Positions 25,591 through 38,300 of a DNA stretch of 64,000 bases are shown here, piece by piece (the first letter of the stretch is position 1; each line of letters begins with the position of its first letter). The DNA is from Micropterus salmoides (taxonomy: Eukaryota; Chordata; Actinopteri; Centrarchiformes; Centrarchidae). Made by a program: the position numbers and the translations under genes. The stretch is taken from assembly GCF_014851395.1 (NCBI RefSeq), contig NW_024040040.1, positions 12,761,403-12,825,402 of the forward strand, read 5' to 3'. The notes beneath the pieces are model-generated. The model saw only the letters and a program-made list of their open reading frames with translations. It was not told where the DNA came from and did no database searches.

Positions 25591-25630
25591 ATCTAAGTGG
25601 GCACCTGATTATGTCATGTTGGTTGGGAGA
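25590..25630 (+). repeat. Short direct repeat flanking copy 2 (right)
   Basis: Partner of 25067-25110. It begins immediately at the end of the duplicated block (ccccctg|atctaag). Confidence 0.75.
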
Positions 25631-25906
25631 GAAGTTGGGCTAGTGTTGTAGGTTGTTGACAAAGAGGCAGACAAACACTTTGGAGAACAGGATTTGCAGA
25701 TAGGGGTGTTGGATTTTTTCCAGCTGACCTTAGGTCTTGTAAAAGTTCTGTAATTATTGGCTCAGAACATTGCTTGCATAGCTTTGATCCAGCTTTTCTG
25801 GCCAGAATAATTATCTCTTGGGTTTATTTTCTGTTTTTAGTGCATTCATTGTATTCACAGCCTTTTTCTGTACGGAATAATAACTCAGGATTTTGTTTCC
25901 TTGTAG

Positions 25907-26001
25907 GACTGGTAAAAAAATGAAAGCTCCCATTCCTCTTCTGATCCTGCTTCATGCTGTTGTGGTCCATTGCCTGAAAGTGGTGTCAAAGAGAGGCTCA
26001 G
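25907..26001 (+). CDS. il1rapl1: First coding exon of il1rapl1 (signal peptide exon)
   Basis: The product is interleukin-1 receptor accessory protein-like 1, a single-pass neuronal membrane protein with three extracellular Ig domains and a cytoplasmic TIR domain that organises synapses by binding PTP-delta. Seen here: a pyrimidine-rich tract and acceptor (ttgtag) end at 25906, the ATG is at 25920-25922 with A at -3, and coding runs to 26001 before a consensus donor (CAG|gtaagt). The exon encodes 27 codons plus one base. The peptide starts MKAPIPLLILL, continues as a hydrophobic signal peptide to about residue 18, and ends LKVVSKRGS. Human IL1RAPL1, from memory, starts MKAPIPHLILL and has LKVVTKRGS at the same place, with the exon ending at the same codon and phase. 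IL1RAPL2 differs more (it starts MKPP). Only 13 bases of 5' UTR are in this exon, so a noncoding exon must lie upstream. The fish a/b paralogue cannot be decided from this exon. The next exon is absent from the window. Confidence 0.88.
25920..25973 (+). other. il1rapl1: Predicted signal peptide of Il1rapl1 (residues 1-18)
   Basis: One basic residue (Lys2) is followed by an uninterrupted hydrophobic core from about Ile5 to Val16, then His17 and Cys18, and the mature-like sequence begins at Leu19-Lys20. This is the usual n-region and h-region layout of a secretory signal peptide. The cleavage point after residue 18 is inferred by analogy with the mammalian protein. Confidence 0.7.
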
Positions 26002-29000
26002 GTAAGTCTTGTCTTTTTACCGCAACTGCTGTATCTTTCTTTTGTTCTAATGATAGAACCAATTGGGCACATGCTCAGTACTATTTATTTTACTTAGAGT
26101 ATCCCATATTTTAACAGCTACATTAATTGCTGCAGGTTTGATTCCCTGGCACCTGCCAAGATTTCAAGGCTGTTTTCTTTGCTTGAAAGCACAAATTGTA
26201 TTTCAGTCAACAGCAGAGGGATCACATGGCCTTGTGCTGTTGTACTTAGAGACCCCAACCAGTCATGATGAAAAACAGGGCTGTCCTGTTATTTAACAGC
26301 TTGATTTTTATGTACACTCAGTTATTTAATTTGAGGTTCTGTGAGCGATGGTGGAATATTACATTGTTGATCTTTGCAGATGAATTGCACGGTATAATCT
26401 TGTTTTAATTAGTTGTAGAAGATAATAAGAACACAGGCTTGCTTATTCTTTAAAGGTTTGCAACATACCTCTTAATTACACAATGAGAGATCACATACAC
26501 TTTGTCAGTTATGATGCACATACTCGGGTGCTCTGTTATTGTGTAAAGTTGGTCTCATGATGAATCCGTTGATTCTTTATTATCTCATTAGCTTAAATCT
26601 CTTTTTTAACAGTGTAGACTAGAGATTTTTAAATTCTTTCTTTAAATGTGTATTTCCATGCTATTTGCCCTAATTAATTGTTTTCATAAAAGCACCAAAA
26701 AAGAGGTGAGACAATGATCTTGATTCAGTGATTCCTCAAATCATTCCCCTAGGTGTGAAGGTTAATTGTGAGTGTGTAAGTGAATGGATTAATGAATGAA
26801 ATGAGGATTTCAGTGAGTTACTTTCTGGATCGGTGAAGTACTTTGCATCTAAGGATGGGGCTGTGGACTTTGTAGGAATATAAGTATTTACATGTTTATG
26901 GCACTAAAACCTTATGCCTCTCCATACTAAGAAAATATTACTTTCTACAAGAGGATAGATGCAAGCTAGTGGGACAATCCCCATTGGCTAAAATGAAACA
27001 TAAAGAAAATATTTTGCAATCCAGAGGTAGCTTGTGTCTGGGTTTTTACCCATGCATATTAGACACAGGTGCAGGAATGGCCCAAGGCTCATCAAAAGGT
27101 TTTTTGCTTTTCCAGCAGAAGTCCCTACGGGCTATCTCCTCAGATGCTTTCACGAGCCATTGCCTGGGGCAAGGATTTGAAACGTGTCCACTGATAAATG
27201 AACACCCCATCTGAGCCAGACCTCCGTCCTTTGTTCCTTCTCTTTTAGGTTGTACGGCTTTATTAGAGGCCATGCTGGTTGCAAGTTAGGGCACCATTGT
27301 AAAAAGGATTCTGGGCAATGAAAGCCAGTTTGAAATTGCATTGCTTTCATTTTTATGGAATGGGAAGAAACAGCGGGGGCGGGAAGGTGAGTATCCTGGT
27401 ATCATAGCAGGTATATTTTCAAAGAAATGTTTGTGGGGAGTTTTTTTATTGATGAGATAAAACTTGTGTGGTTCATTTGGTCATATTTTTATTTTAGATT
27501 GGATCAAATCAGGCATATAATCTCATTTAAAACACAGAAAACCTCTTGGCACTACTTACATGTGGTGTACTCCATTGTGAACGGCTGTAAAGGTTTTACT
27601 TATAATGTTTGGCTCTGATATGGAAAATACAAATACATTTGTGTCTTAAAAGTCTTGCTTTTATCTACATTTTCATCAGGAAATATGTGGGGATTGAGCT
27701 GAAATTGATCAAACAGATTACTGCCTGAATCTCTAATAAGACAAACCAAGCTGCTATAAAAATGTATTGTCTTTTGTATGCACCTTTTATTAAAAGAAAT
27801 TAACTGTAGACAAACAAACCTGTAAGTGTCAGCCCATTAAAGGAAATTAAATGACTTGATGGACTCCCTCAGGGACAATGAGCCCACTATCTTCCTCGCT
27901 TTCCCTTTTCACTGGGATCGCACTTACACACAAACAAGCACTCAAACTCCAGAAACCCCTGCACAGTGCTGCATGTGCACCACTATTATCTGTAGATGAT
28001 TAAATTCAAAACACTCGTCTTTGAGTAATGCTTTGTCTGCATTTGTGCTCAGGGTGTAACAGTGCAAAAACATACAATGCATATCTGCCATACTAATTCT
28101 CAGCATGTTTAAGTAGAAGAAATGTATCCATTTGTCCTCTGCTGTCGTTCCTCTTTGTTAGAATGCTGATATGGCCTGAATGGTTGGGTGAACAGAATAA
28201 TTGCATATATTTTTGCTTAATACAGCACATCAAGGCAGATGTTGAAATAAAACCACTCTTCGATGCTTCTACATAGTTGTTATACCATCAGTCAGTGATG
28301 TTCAATCTGTTATGTACAAGTTATTCCAGGAGTTATTTTGTGTTTGAACTCTGTGTCATTTATTTGATGTGAAGCACCTTGTGGCTGCATTGCATTCTGG
28401 TTTGTCAAAGCTACTGTCCGTGTAGAAACTGGCCTTTATGATCAGTTTCTGACCTTTTCAGTGCAGAACAATGAATGTAGAAATAATCTCCTGGCTCTTT
28501 CATAACGATTAAATATACCAGAAATAGATCTGATTTAATGTAGCTCTAAGACATTTTCTGTACACTGTATGCACCTGTGTGACACTATGATTGCTATGTG
28601 TGACTAGTCATCAGTGTAATAAGCAAAATACATCACAAAATTCACCCAGAAATGCATAGATCTACCATTACAAAGTTTTAAACTCAGTTTACTGTTTACA
28701 GCAGGGACTTGCTGCTTGTAAACCAGCAGCTGTTTGTGGTCATTTCCACGACAGTTAGAATGCACAAAGGAGTTTAACAGATTTGGTGCGATGGAAGAGG
28801 TCTAAAGATTAGAGAAGAGGGCTCGCCCCATCTTTGTGCAAAAATCTGCATGGGAAAAGTGAACGAGGGACACAACTACTGTCAAATTGGCCTTCAGCAA
28901 GACACTAAACAATGGTTTGCTTCTTTCTGTAGAGCAACACTAGAACCCTTTGGTTGTACATGGCAGCTCCGTCTTATTAGAATGTTATGAATGCACTGTA

Positions 29001-31541
29001 AGGCTTGCAGTTTTCCTGGAAAAGAACAAGGTGGTCAGCAAAGAGAGATGCTAATATGATGATTAAGATATTTTCACCCTTTAAATATTGAAATAAGTAC
29101 AACTGACTAATGAAACCGTAGGGTCACAGGCTGCTGACATTTAAAACTGAAAAACTACTAGAAAATTATATAAATGTTGTTAGGTTAGCATATGACAGCT
29201 TTTGACAAACATTGAGTGATTAGGACACTTTTTATAAGTAAATTATATCTCTTTCTGGATTTGAGTGATTCATGGACAAAGACTTGCTTTGTTGGCCAAT
29301 TTCTATTATACTTGCTGTCCTTGTTTTTTTTGGAAAAAAGGTCCCATCTCTGAAAAAATGCTGTGGTTCTGTTATTTTCTTAAAGACACACAATCAGCTC
29401 CCTTGTTTGCTACTTGTGCCCTACTATACAATAGCTGTTTGGAAGAGCAGTGTGAGAAATCCCTATGAGTGCCTGTTGGGTTGCTTGGCAGTGAGCTGAA
29501 AAGAGCAGAATCCTCCTTCTGTGCACCACACAGCTGCATTTTATTTGATATGAAACAGAAACTCGAGAGTTCATGTAAGGTCTCACTTTAGACTCTCTGA
29601 AGTAATAACTATGCATTTATTCTTTTTCTCACCTCTGAACATGGATTACAATCAGAGTGAGAAGGAGCTTCGGAGGTTACAGAGGATGACTTTTGGCAGA
29701 CCTGAATACAGAATAGAAAAAAAAGGACATACACACACATTGCAAAAGTGACTGAACAGAATATTTCCTAAATTCTGTAGCAGCTTTTTAAAATATATCA
29801 TGAGAATCACCATTCATCTGCATTTCATTACACCGTGAACCCTGCTTTGTCTTATCTTTGATAGTCAGTTTTACTCCTCACAGCCTCCCGTACTTCCCAG
29901 GCATCAGGAGTTTCTGTTATCCCCAGGGGTTTACTGTGATGCTGCATGTCTTTTGATGACATACTTGCTGTTTTGAGGATTGGCCTTTTTGTTACAGTGA
30001 CCACAAGGCCAACATTTTAGATCTTGAATGTAACTGTTTTTCTTTTCTGGATAAAACTTGCATAATATTCTGTGAATTTCCTCTTGTGAGTCCACGCTGG
30101 GTTTATTTATACCATTCATTAGACTTGAGAAAACAGAAAGTTTCTGTTGTACGTCCCAGATCAACACAGAAGTTAAACCATTCTAAAAATATGCAGTCAA
30201 GAGTTTTGTATTGTTCATGGTTGATTTTTAATGAGGCAAATCAGGGACAGCATCACTGTCAGTCACCAGCCATTTATCCCTGTGGACACTGCAGGCACAG
30301 GAGCTCCCATCTATTCAGATTAATCACACAAACAGGAAGCTCTTCAGCCTTTTTGTTCGGTTGCCCCAACATTACATACCTTCCACAGTGTGTATTCACT
30401 AAAAGTTACCCCTTAACAAAACTGTTAACACATCCCCCCAGCAAACACTGATGACAGTAGTAGATCTACAATCATATCTCTTGACGTTGATTGAGACATA
30501 TTTGGCCTTTCTTCTCCCCTCTGCTTTACAGTCATTACTCCCCATTTCTTCACCAGACATTGATGAGTCCCCAGACAAATGATGCTTACCTTTCCACAGT
30601 CTCCCAGTAATTCCAGCAATATATTATCCATAACACTCACTCACAGTGAATGCATCATTCTGTTGTTCATGCATATGTAAAAAGCCGGTCTCCGACATGT
30701 GTTCCCATTTAGAAATGGAATACAGAATCCCTTCTCTGCTTCTAGTTTCTATTAAGGATGGTCCGAGGGCCCGGCGTGTCACTCTGATGAAGAGTAGTTG
30801 TAAATAAAACACGCCACGGCAACAAGACCTTGGTTCCCATTAGAGAGCAGCCGCTCATCATCCGTCTCTCCCCGTGTATTTATCTACTGCCGCTACAGTA
30901 GGTCCACAACATATTTTTTTCCCCTCTCTTCGCCGACTACTTCTTTCCACTCTTGCTGGAGGAAGAATCAAGGACATCCTGACAGTCACTTAAATTTACA
31001 GTCGTTACACCCATCGCAACGCACAACTCTGGGAGGATGTCAACATTAATACGTCAGTTAAAGGATAGAATCTTCCCCTCACATTAATGGTGCTTCTCGC
31101 AATTTGGCCAATAATAAGGCTTCTCTTAATTGGACAAGACAGTGATTCCTAACAGGGGATGTCAGCGCACAGCACAAATTCAATTATGGCAAGCCACTTG
31201 ACTTTGTAATTGATATTAAAGGACGTTAAATATAGCAGCAAGCTGTCAGCAAGAACTTTGATGGAGAGAAGGGCCACAGCAGTAGCAACCCTTTCCACTG
31301 TCAATTTTTTACCCATGAAATCTACTGAATGTCAGATCATTCTTGCACAAGTAATAAAAATGGCATTAATAGTAATATAGAAGTGGCATCAGAACAACTA
31401 TGAACCACTTCAGGTTATCACTGATAACAGCTTGGGATGTAAAGGCCTGAAATTGAGTTAAAAAAAAATTTCTTAAACAAATCCAGGAAATCCTTGGAAA
31501 CTACAGCTAAGATTGAAATCTGAAACACAAGCTCCCTCTTC

Positions 31542-31542
<1 letters not shown>

Positions 31543-31607
<65 letters not shown>
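31543..31607 (+). repeat. (TC)n microsatellite
   Basis: Nearly pure TC run of about 28 units to 31599, then a G interruption and more TC units. The complementary strand reads as a run of GA, which explains the Arg-Glu repeat in one spurious open frame. Confidence 0.95.
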
Positions 31608-34467
31608 TTCCATCACACACACATGCATAGGCACACATCCGTAATATCCGCGGTTCATCTTCCCTCGGTCAATACCACATACCTGCCACAAATGTTGAAT
31701 GATTGCCTCCACTGCACCGCCCGTTCATTGCGGGGGAGATTGATCACACACATGATATTAGAAATGAAATGGCTTGCCACATGGAGGTGTTTTCCCTCCC
31801 GCTGCTCAACAAGTGTGCCAGATATAGGCCTCTTGACAACTGGGGTTATGGCTATGGATATGGTTATTTGTTGGGGACACATGCCAAAGTCCTCCGTGCG
31901 TGATGGTTGACGATCAATCGCCTGATTTATGAACAGAATAGTCTCTCTGTGGCCTGTTTCCTGACCTGCAATAATGTTACAACACCACAGCAATTGAGAA
32001 AAATGCCAGGAAAGGGTGAAGGGGGCTGCAGCTCAGTGAAGATCCAGTGTGTAGCTGTAGGTTGTGTTTAAAGCTCAAATGCACTGCAATATGTGTGGAT
32101 CAAAGATGTATCTGGTTATGGCTATTTTTATTTATTTGATGCTTTTGGGTATTTAAAAAAATGTCACCCACAGGCGTCTGAAGCCTATGGGATGATTGGA
32201 TTTGGGTTTACTGAAATCCAGATTTGGGATATGGGGTGGACGTGGGTGGAGCTAATAAGGGCAGACAGCTGTCAGTCAAGCAGATGTGCACCTCTTTTTG
32301 CCTTCATATGTCTGTAATGAAACAATAATGTTTAAAATCACAGAAGATATCAAGTCAAGTTACTCTTTAACCTTTGGTCTTAGTGATTGCTGCTTACAGT
32401 ATTTTAAAGCCAGTTCTTTTGTATGATTTAATGCTTTCTATTTGTCACCACTGAAAAAAGCTTTTTTTTTCAGTCAGAGATGCAACAAAACACACAACGT
32501 TGCTCACTCAGAAGTGTCGGTCACTGATATCTGTGTTTTGAACGACACTTAGTGAACTTGAGTACATTTTTACTTTGGTTGGTTCAACAAAAATGTATAT
32601 TTTATCTGCCTCCTTTTATAGCATTACAACTTATTTACTCCTAATAGTAGTAGTAGTTATTGTTGTTGTAAATACAGTTCAGAAAGCTGCTTTCAGTAAG
32701 TCATTGAATGTCTCACCTTTTGACTTTAGTTTTCTTAAACGTTGAGTTGAAAACTAAGGGGTTAAATTTTGAAATGTATACAGATTCTGTGAGTGAAATA
32801 CTTCACTTTTCTTCCCACCTTCCTGTGTTGTCCTTTCCTCTATCTGTTCATTGTCTTGGAACCTCAACAGTCTGCAGGCCTTTAATATTAAATACAATAT
32901 ACTGCATTATCTCCACTTTTAATATTTCTTTCTGAAAGATAATAGCGTTCACTTCAGGCTCCCTTTGCAAATTATGCAGCCCACTTTGGCAGCCAGGGCA
33001 TTTGGTACCAATTTGAGAGATTATATGTGTGGATGATAATGAGCTTTAGTCCGAAAGAGGATTTAAACATGGAGAAGGCTGGCCACTGCTTAATTTAAGA
33101 AAATCTGGCTCTCAGGTTTAAGGAAGAGGACTTTGGGGGAAATAAAACTCCCCAAAGAAAAACAAGAAAGAAAAACAGAGAAAATGAAAAGTAAATAAGT
33201 AACATTTGTAATAAGTTTAGGGCAATATGGCCATAAACAGTAATGGTACCGGAAATTGCTTTAATTCCCCTTGACTGCTTGGCTCTCACAAAGCTGAGCG
33301 GTGGAGTAGTCTCTCAGTACTATGCAAATCGCCTGGAGGCGGCGATGGGACTGTACCCAAAAATATCACACATTTTAACCTGGGGCTGCACTGCATGATT
33401 AATCCATATGGTAACTCCCCCTCACTCTGCGTCGCTATTTGCCTGTATGTATCTGTCTGTCTGACAATCATAGCACAATTCTTACGTATTTATGTTTATG
33501 TATGTCATTTCCCGCTTCTGTCAGTGAGATGGTGAGAGTGAGATGGCAGTTTTTCTTTTTAGTTCCTCTCAAAAATAAAAATCCTTCATCTCAATGGCCC
33601 TGCTGTCCCTTCTGATTTCTCTGCCCTGTCTTTACGTTACCGTCTTTACGCTTCACCTAACATTTCTCCTCAACCTCCCGTGCGTAGAAAGTGATGGTTA
33701 TTGCTTCCATTGATTGGCGACTTTCTCCTGGAGGCCAGAGAGGACAGATGGATGTCTCACAGAATAATTAAAGCAGTACACTGATGCCTAATCCCATAAT
33801 CATTATTAGACTTCAACTGTTTTAAACCAAGAGGCTGTTTTACCAAAAACCTGACCTATTTTATTCACGTAGGAACACCTTTTTGCATCTGTGATTTTTG
33901 CCTAATATGTAGACTGGAGACCAAATTCTATGCTCCCCCTTTAAATTACACGCCTGCAATATCTGTTTTGAGTGGAGTGAGATTGGGTTAAATGATCACA
34001 TCCCTCCTTTATAAAAAGGTCTATCTTGAGTGAGCTGACCCTCCTCCTGTTAAAAAGACAAGTACTGAGGGTTTTTTTCTCTGTCATTTCTGGAAATCAA
34101 GACACACTGGTGATTTGATTTCTACTTGTCTCAATCTTTGCAGTCTCTGACACATTCGATTCTTTTTTTTTTTTTCTCCCAGTGTTGCGACCCTTGGAGT
34201 ACATTGGTTTTCTATTGATTGAAGCGCTAACTTTGTTTTGGGCTGATGCAACTTAGTTAAGTTTGATTTTTAAGGGGGTTTCATTAATTTGCATGGCAAC
34301 ACTGTCTCTTGTCATTTTCCAATTTTATCAGCGTCTATAATTGGCCCCATTCTCTCCCTGCTGGTAACAGGGATACAGGGATTTCACAAAAAAAGTATGT
34401 TTCTGAGTCTTTTTGCTGATATTTGCATGCAGAATTACATTTCAGATAAATAGACAAAAAGCATGCA

Positions 34468-34503
34468 TATATATGTATATATATATTGTTTGTTTGTTTG
34501 TTT
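34468..34503 (+). repeat. (TA)n and (TTTG)n compound simple repeat
   Basis: About ten interrupted TA units are followed by four TTTG units. Confidence 0.8.
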
Positions 34504-34895
34504 CAAGGATCATTTCTATTGATTGATTACTGCAGTGTTTTGTTGCCATAACAATGTATAGATATATATCAGTTTCGGTAGGTTGATTGGAAAAGCATGT
34601 TTGTATTTGTTAAGGTGATGGGCTGAAAGATTTTTCCACAAACTGAGAGTAAGGGAATGGAAGTACCCTAAAGTGCACATGCCTTTATTATCTAATTAAA
34701 TCAAGTGTTGACTCAACAGGAAGGAGCCTCAACACTAACATTCATTTAATTTGGATTACTAAGTCAACTTTGTTACCTTTTAAAGAATCCAGTTTGAATC
34801 TGTTTTTCAGCAGTGATTTGCAGTGTTATAGATCTTGTAATACTGGAATAGATCTTGTAATAGAAAAAAACAGACTGACCTTAGTCAAAGGCAAC

Positions 34896-35306
34896 GTTTA
34901 TACCTGGTATTAACATGCAATCTGTGTCTGTTATTCAACTAGGTAAAAAACATACGACGAAGCATGTCCAGGTTTCTCAAGCTAAAAACAGCCCCGTCCT
35001 TGACAGCTGCATACAGGAGCCTCTCAAGGGGCTTCTTCTCTGGCTCAGATTACCTTCGGACAGTATAATTAAGACAGTTAAATCAAGTGCTTCCGGCTGT
35101 CACTGTCTGTCATGTGACCTTTGCATTGCATGTCATAACTTGTTTCCCTTGACCTGAGACGCACCAGGTTTGTCCACAAGTCTGCCTACCTAATAAAATC
35201 TGACCACAGTGGAGGCAGACACTAGATAACGAGAACACTTATTAATGCAGACATTATTTTCCACATACCGTATTCAGACACAGATGTTAATACCAGGCAT
35301 ATATAA
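34896..35306. mobile_element. MITE with TATACCTGGTATTAACAT inverted termini
   Basis: The left end reads tatacctggtattaacatgc then aatctgtgtctg. The right end, reverse-complemented, reads tatatgcctggtattaacat then ctgtgtctg. The arms match over about 30 bp with a 4 bp gap and few mismatches. The element is about 411 bp and has no coding capacity. I recall similar termini (ACACCTGGTATTAA) in abundant teleost MITEs. The exact outer boundary and the target duplication are unclear. Confidence 0.75.
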
Positions 35307-38300
35307 GGGTCTATGCCATGTTCACATGAGCATATGTTGTCAATCAAAGTAATGATTAGCAGGAAAACTGTAGGATGAGATGACTCATTTTCTATTCCCC
35401 CAGCTGACCTTGTAAACCAATTATTTGCTTCAGATGATTGATGATGTCACTGGATGGGAAGTTTGTGGCCTTTTCCTGCCTTCAGTGTCGCCGTTGTGAA
35501 AGAAACTGCATGTGCGGTTTTTAATTAGCCTCCTCTGCACAATGAGGCTGTGGTCGCTTGAGAGGTGAAGTTTTGTTAATGCAGGAAGTCTCCCAACAAC
35601 GTAGCATTTGATGAGGCTGTCAAGCTCTCTCGCGTCAGCCAGGCACTCAGCGTGTGGCCTTTTTCAATGCTCCTTTATTGGAAAGTTTGAACACATCCTC
35701 TCTCACTGTGTTCATTCCCTGTTCAGTCTCCCCATAGCTCAATGACAGCTAAGAACAAAAAAAAAACACTACTCTCTTGTTCTCTTTGTACATTTCCTTT
35801 CCTTTGGTTTATCCTTTTTTTCCCCCAGTCTTTTTTTAGTCAAACTAGGAATGGTCAAAGCACAATCAACCTATTTCTGCAACAAGCAGAGGCACACTGA
35901 ATCCTTACAGGTCTCAAGGGAGTCCCGCCAAGTTTGGGGCTTTTCAGTTTTCTTTTTTTTTCTTTTGCAAGGGAGAAAGGATGTAAGCTTGCTTGCCGAG
36001 GAGTACGCCTTTGTTGGTTGCAGGAGACTGACGCACTGCAGGAGTTTTGGAAACAAACCAGGTTGACTCTATTCTCCAGGCTCTGGCTGCTTTTCTTACC
36101 ACTGTTCTGAAGATACAAGCAGGTCCCATTCAAATCCTACTGCTTAGCATTTTTATTATAATTAGCAGGGAATTACCTGGTATTCCCCCCATTGAAAAGT
36201 ATGTAATTTTATCCCAAGCTAAAGCACCTATTGTTTGGGGAGAGAAGTGCTGCTTTAATTAAGATGGACCAAATTTGCTTTTAAAAATCCACTCTCTTCA
36301 AAATTCTGCACAACTGTTCCCTGTAAGCATGCCTTGTAATTTCATTTGGCACGATTTACAGTGAAGTTCCGTCACATATTTCCCTGCCATGTTTATTGCT
36401 TGCGTTTGATGTGGCACATAGTTGAAATATTTAAGACCTCTTATTTATGTTCCTCCTGGGCCCAAAAAATGGTAGAAGATGGCAGTTGATTTCCCTGCAG
36501 TGCAGTGATCAATAAATTCTACATATCAATTAAGTTCCACTGTCATCTCCAAGGCCTCTCCTAGGGATAAGCCTCTCCCTGATCTCCCAAAGGACCAATC
36601 ACAGGGCCGCGTGGACCTGCACAGCCTCCCCCACAGCTCCTCTGCGTTCATGAAAACAAACATGTTCATCTACAGAGGTGCTGCAATAGAATTGTATGTT
36701 TTTCAGTGAAGCAAGAGGCCGGCATCATCATCTGTAATTTTCAAGAAACATCTTTCTTCTCTTATTTCTTTTTATATGACATATGGCAGCTCTGTAAATG
36801 TGAAAAGTTCTCGGCTGTGGATCAAATAGCAATTAATTGTTTTTACAGCCCCAGTAGCCTTATAAAAATATTAGATTCTGTTAACTTGAAATGTAAATAA
36901 AAGAAAATGAGAAAATGGCAGATTTAAGTCCTGAGGTTGACACAGTTGCAACTCATGCCTTGTTCCTAGACCTGAAAAGAGGAGTTAAAAAGAACAGAGA
37001 CATGCAGAGGCCATTACAGAAGGAGCCTCTTAAGTCATAACATGACAAGATTTCTGGTTAGTGTAGTTGTCGTAGTGTACATTTTGCCCTTATTGTGACA
37101 GCACAGGGGCTGCAGCATCCAAAGCGCTCTATAAGTCTCTATTAACATCTTCTACTAACTAAGAGGCACTACAGATGTTCGTAGGCGTTGCATCCCTGTA
37201 TCCTGCCGGTAGCCAAGCAACACGGCACACCGCAACCTCACAATTGCAAGTGTTTCTGCGGTCTCAGCATATCTCCTCACACAATCTCGCCCTCCGAAAC
37301 CAGATTCCAAATTCTCCTTTCTCTGCAGCCTTTGTCTGGGTTGTGGGTGTGATCTTGCCAGAGGGTAATTAAACTGTTTCTGTTCCGTTCAGCCTCTCAC
37401 CAAAGTCTCCCCCGTATATCATCTGACATCAAAAACACTTAAAATAAATTGCAGGAAAGAAATGCAATGTTCAGGCAGCCAATTAAGTTTGATTCTTTAA
37501 GTGAGTAATGAGGCCCATAGCTTAACTGTGAAGTCTGCTAGCTGCTGTTTGACAAAAGGTGTTATTTTGTTTTGTTTTTTTAGTCATTTTTTCCATTCGC
37601 ATGGAGCCTAATGAGTAGTGGTGATGTTATTGTTTCCCATCAACAAATTAGTTGATGGAAGAGAAACAGATCAAATAGCTTGATGAAATATTAACGCCCC
37701 TTTTACAAGTGTCTGACCTTAAAATTTTCTCCGTACCTGCAAAGATAATAAACTAAAAGCGTCAAAATCATTAAACTGTTTTAATTTATTTGCAATTTAC
37801 TGCTTATTTGTATCTGGCAAAACAGCTGGAAAAAGGGATAAGAAAGCAAAGCTGTTTATGGTAATTCCATTTAGATTTTTGACAAGTCATCTGTCCCAGT
37901 TCCAGGCCTGAAACACTCCAGTTCAAATACAAAATAAAAGTATCCAAATCCCATTCAACACCATTCATTTGTTTGGCATTGAAATTCAAATATGGCATTA
38001 TTATATTGTTTAATGTGCATGCCACCCTCAGTGATTTTTAAAATCGTGTGATAGAGGCATTTAAAGGGCCTCCTTTTGCTGTTTGCAACGCTCTCTAAGG
38101 CTCTCTGTCTTTTCTGTGCTCCAAGTGCCTGGTCTTGACAAACACAAGGACAGCTAAGGATTATGGTTCTGTATGTGTCTTTCATTGCCTTTAATATGCA
38201 AATGGGAGATTAGCTTTGGAAAGAAACTCTTTGGCATGGGATTTATTTCTGCTAGGAGGTGATGCTAACTATTCTTACCTTATTTTATTTTTCTTCTCAG

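Larger units (their letters stand above)
8824..25906 (+). other. il1rapl1: Presumed il1rapl1 intron 1, no coding sequence seen
   Basis: This 17 kb stretch between the candidate leader exon and the signal-peptide exon shows only short chance open frames. It holds microsatellites, MITE and hAT remnants, a tRNA-type SINE, a decayed LINE reverse transcriptase, a local duplication and a well-preserved hAT element, listed separately. Its status as an intron depends on the candidate first exon being real; otherwise the left part is intergenic. Confidence 0.45.

Noticed and set aside
26750..26850. gtgagtgtgtaagtgaatgg stretch resembling a SINE 3' part
   Set aside because: Similarity is limited to low-complexity GTGAATG text without flanking SINE motifs.
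28880..28930. cttcagcaagacactaaac resembling a SINE body motif
   Set aside because: Only about 20 bases match and neither tRNA-like head nor 3' end is present.
31473..31712. Minus-strand frame with a long Arg-Glu repeat
   Set aside because: It is only the translation of the (TC)n microsatellite.
31841..31875. tatggctatggatatgg encoding YGYGYG, checked because the Ig1 exon of IL1RAPL1 contains a YGYI motif
   Set aside because: Flanking residues do not match the Ig domain and there is no nearby Cys or splice pair.
33322..38203. Several ATGCAAAT octamers in intron 2 (33322, 34287 reverse, 38196)
   Set aside because: An 8-mer of this composition is expected several times on two strands of 64 kb AT-rich DNA, so no enrichment can be claimed.
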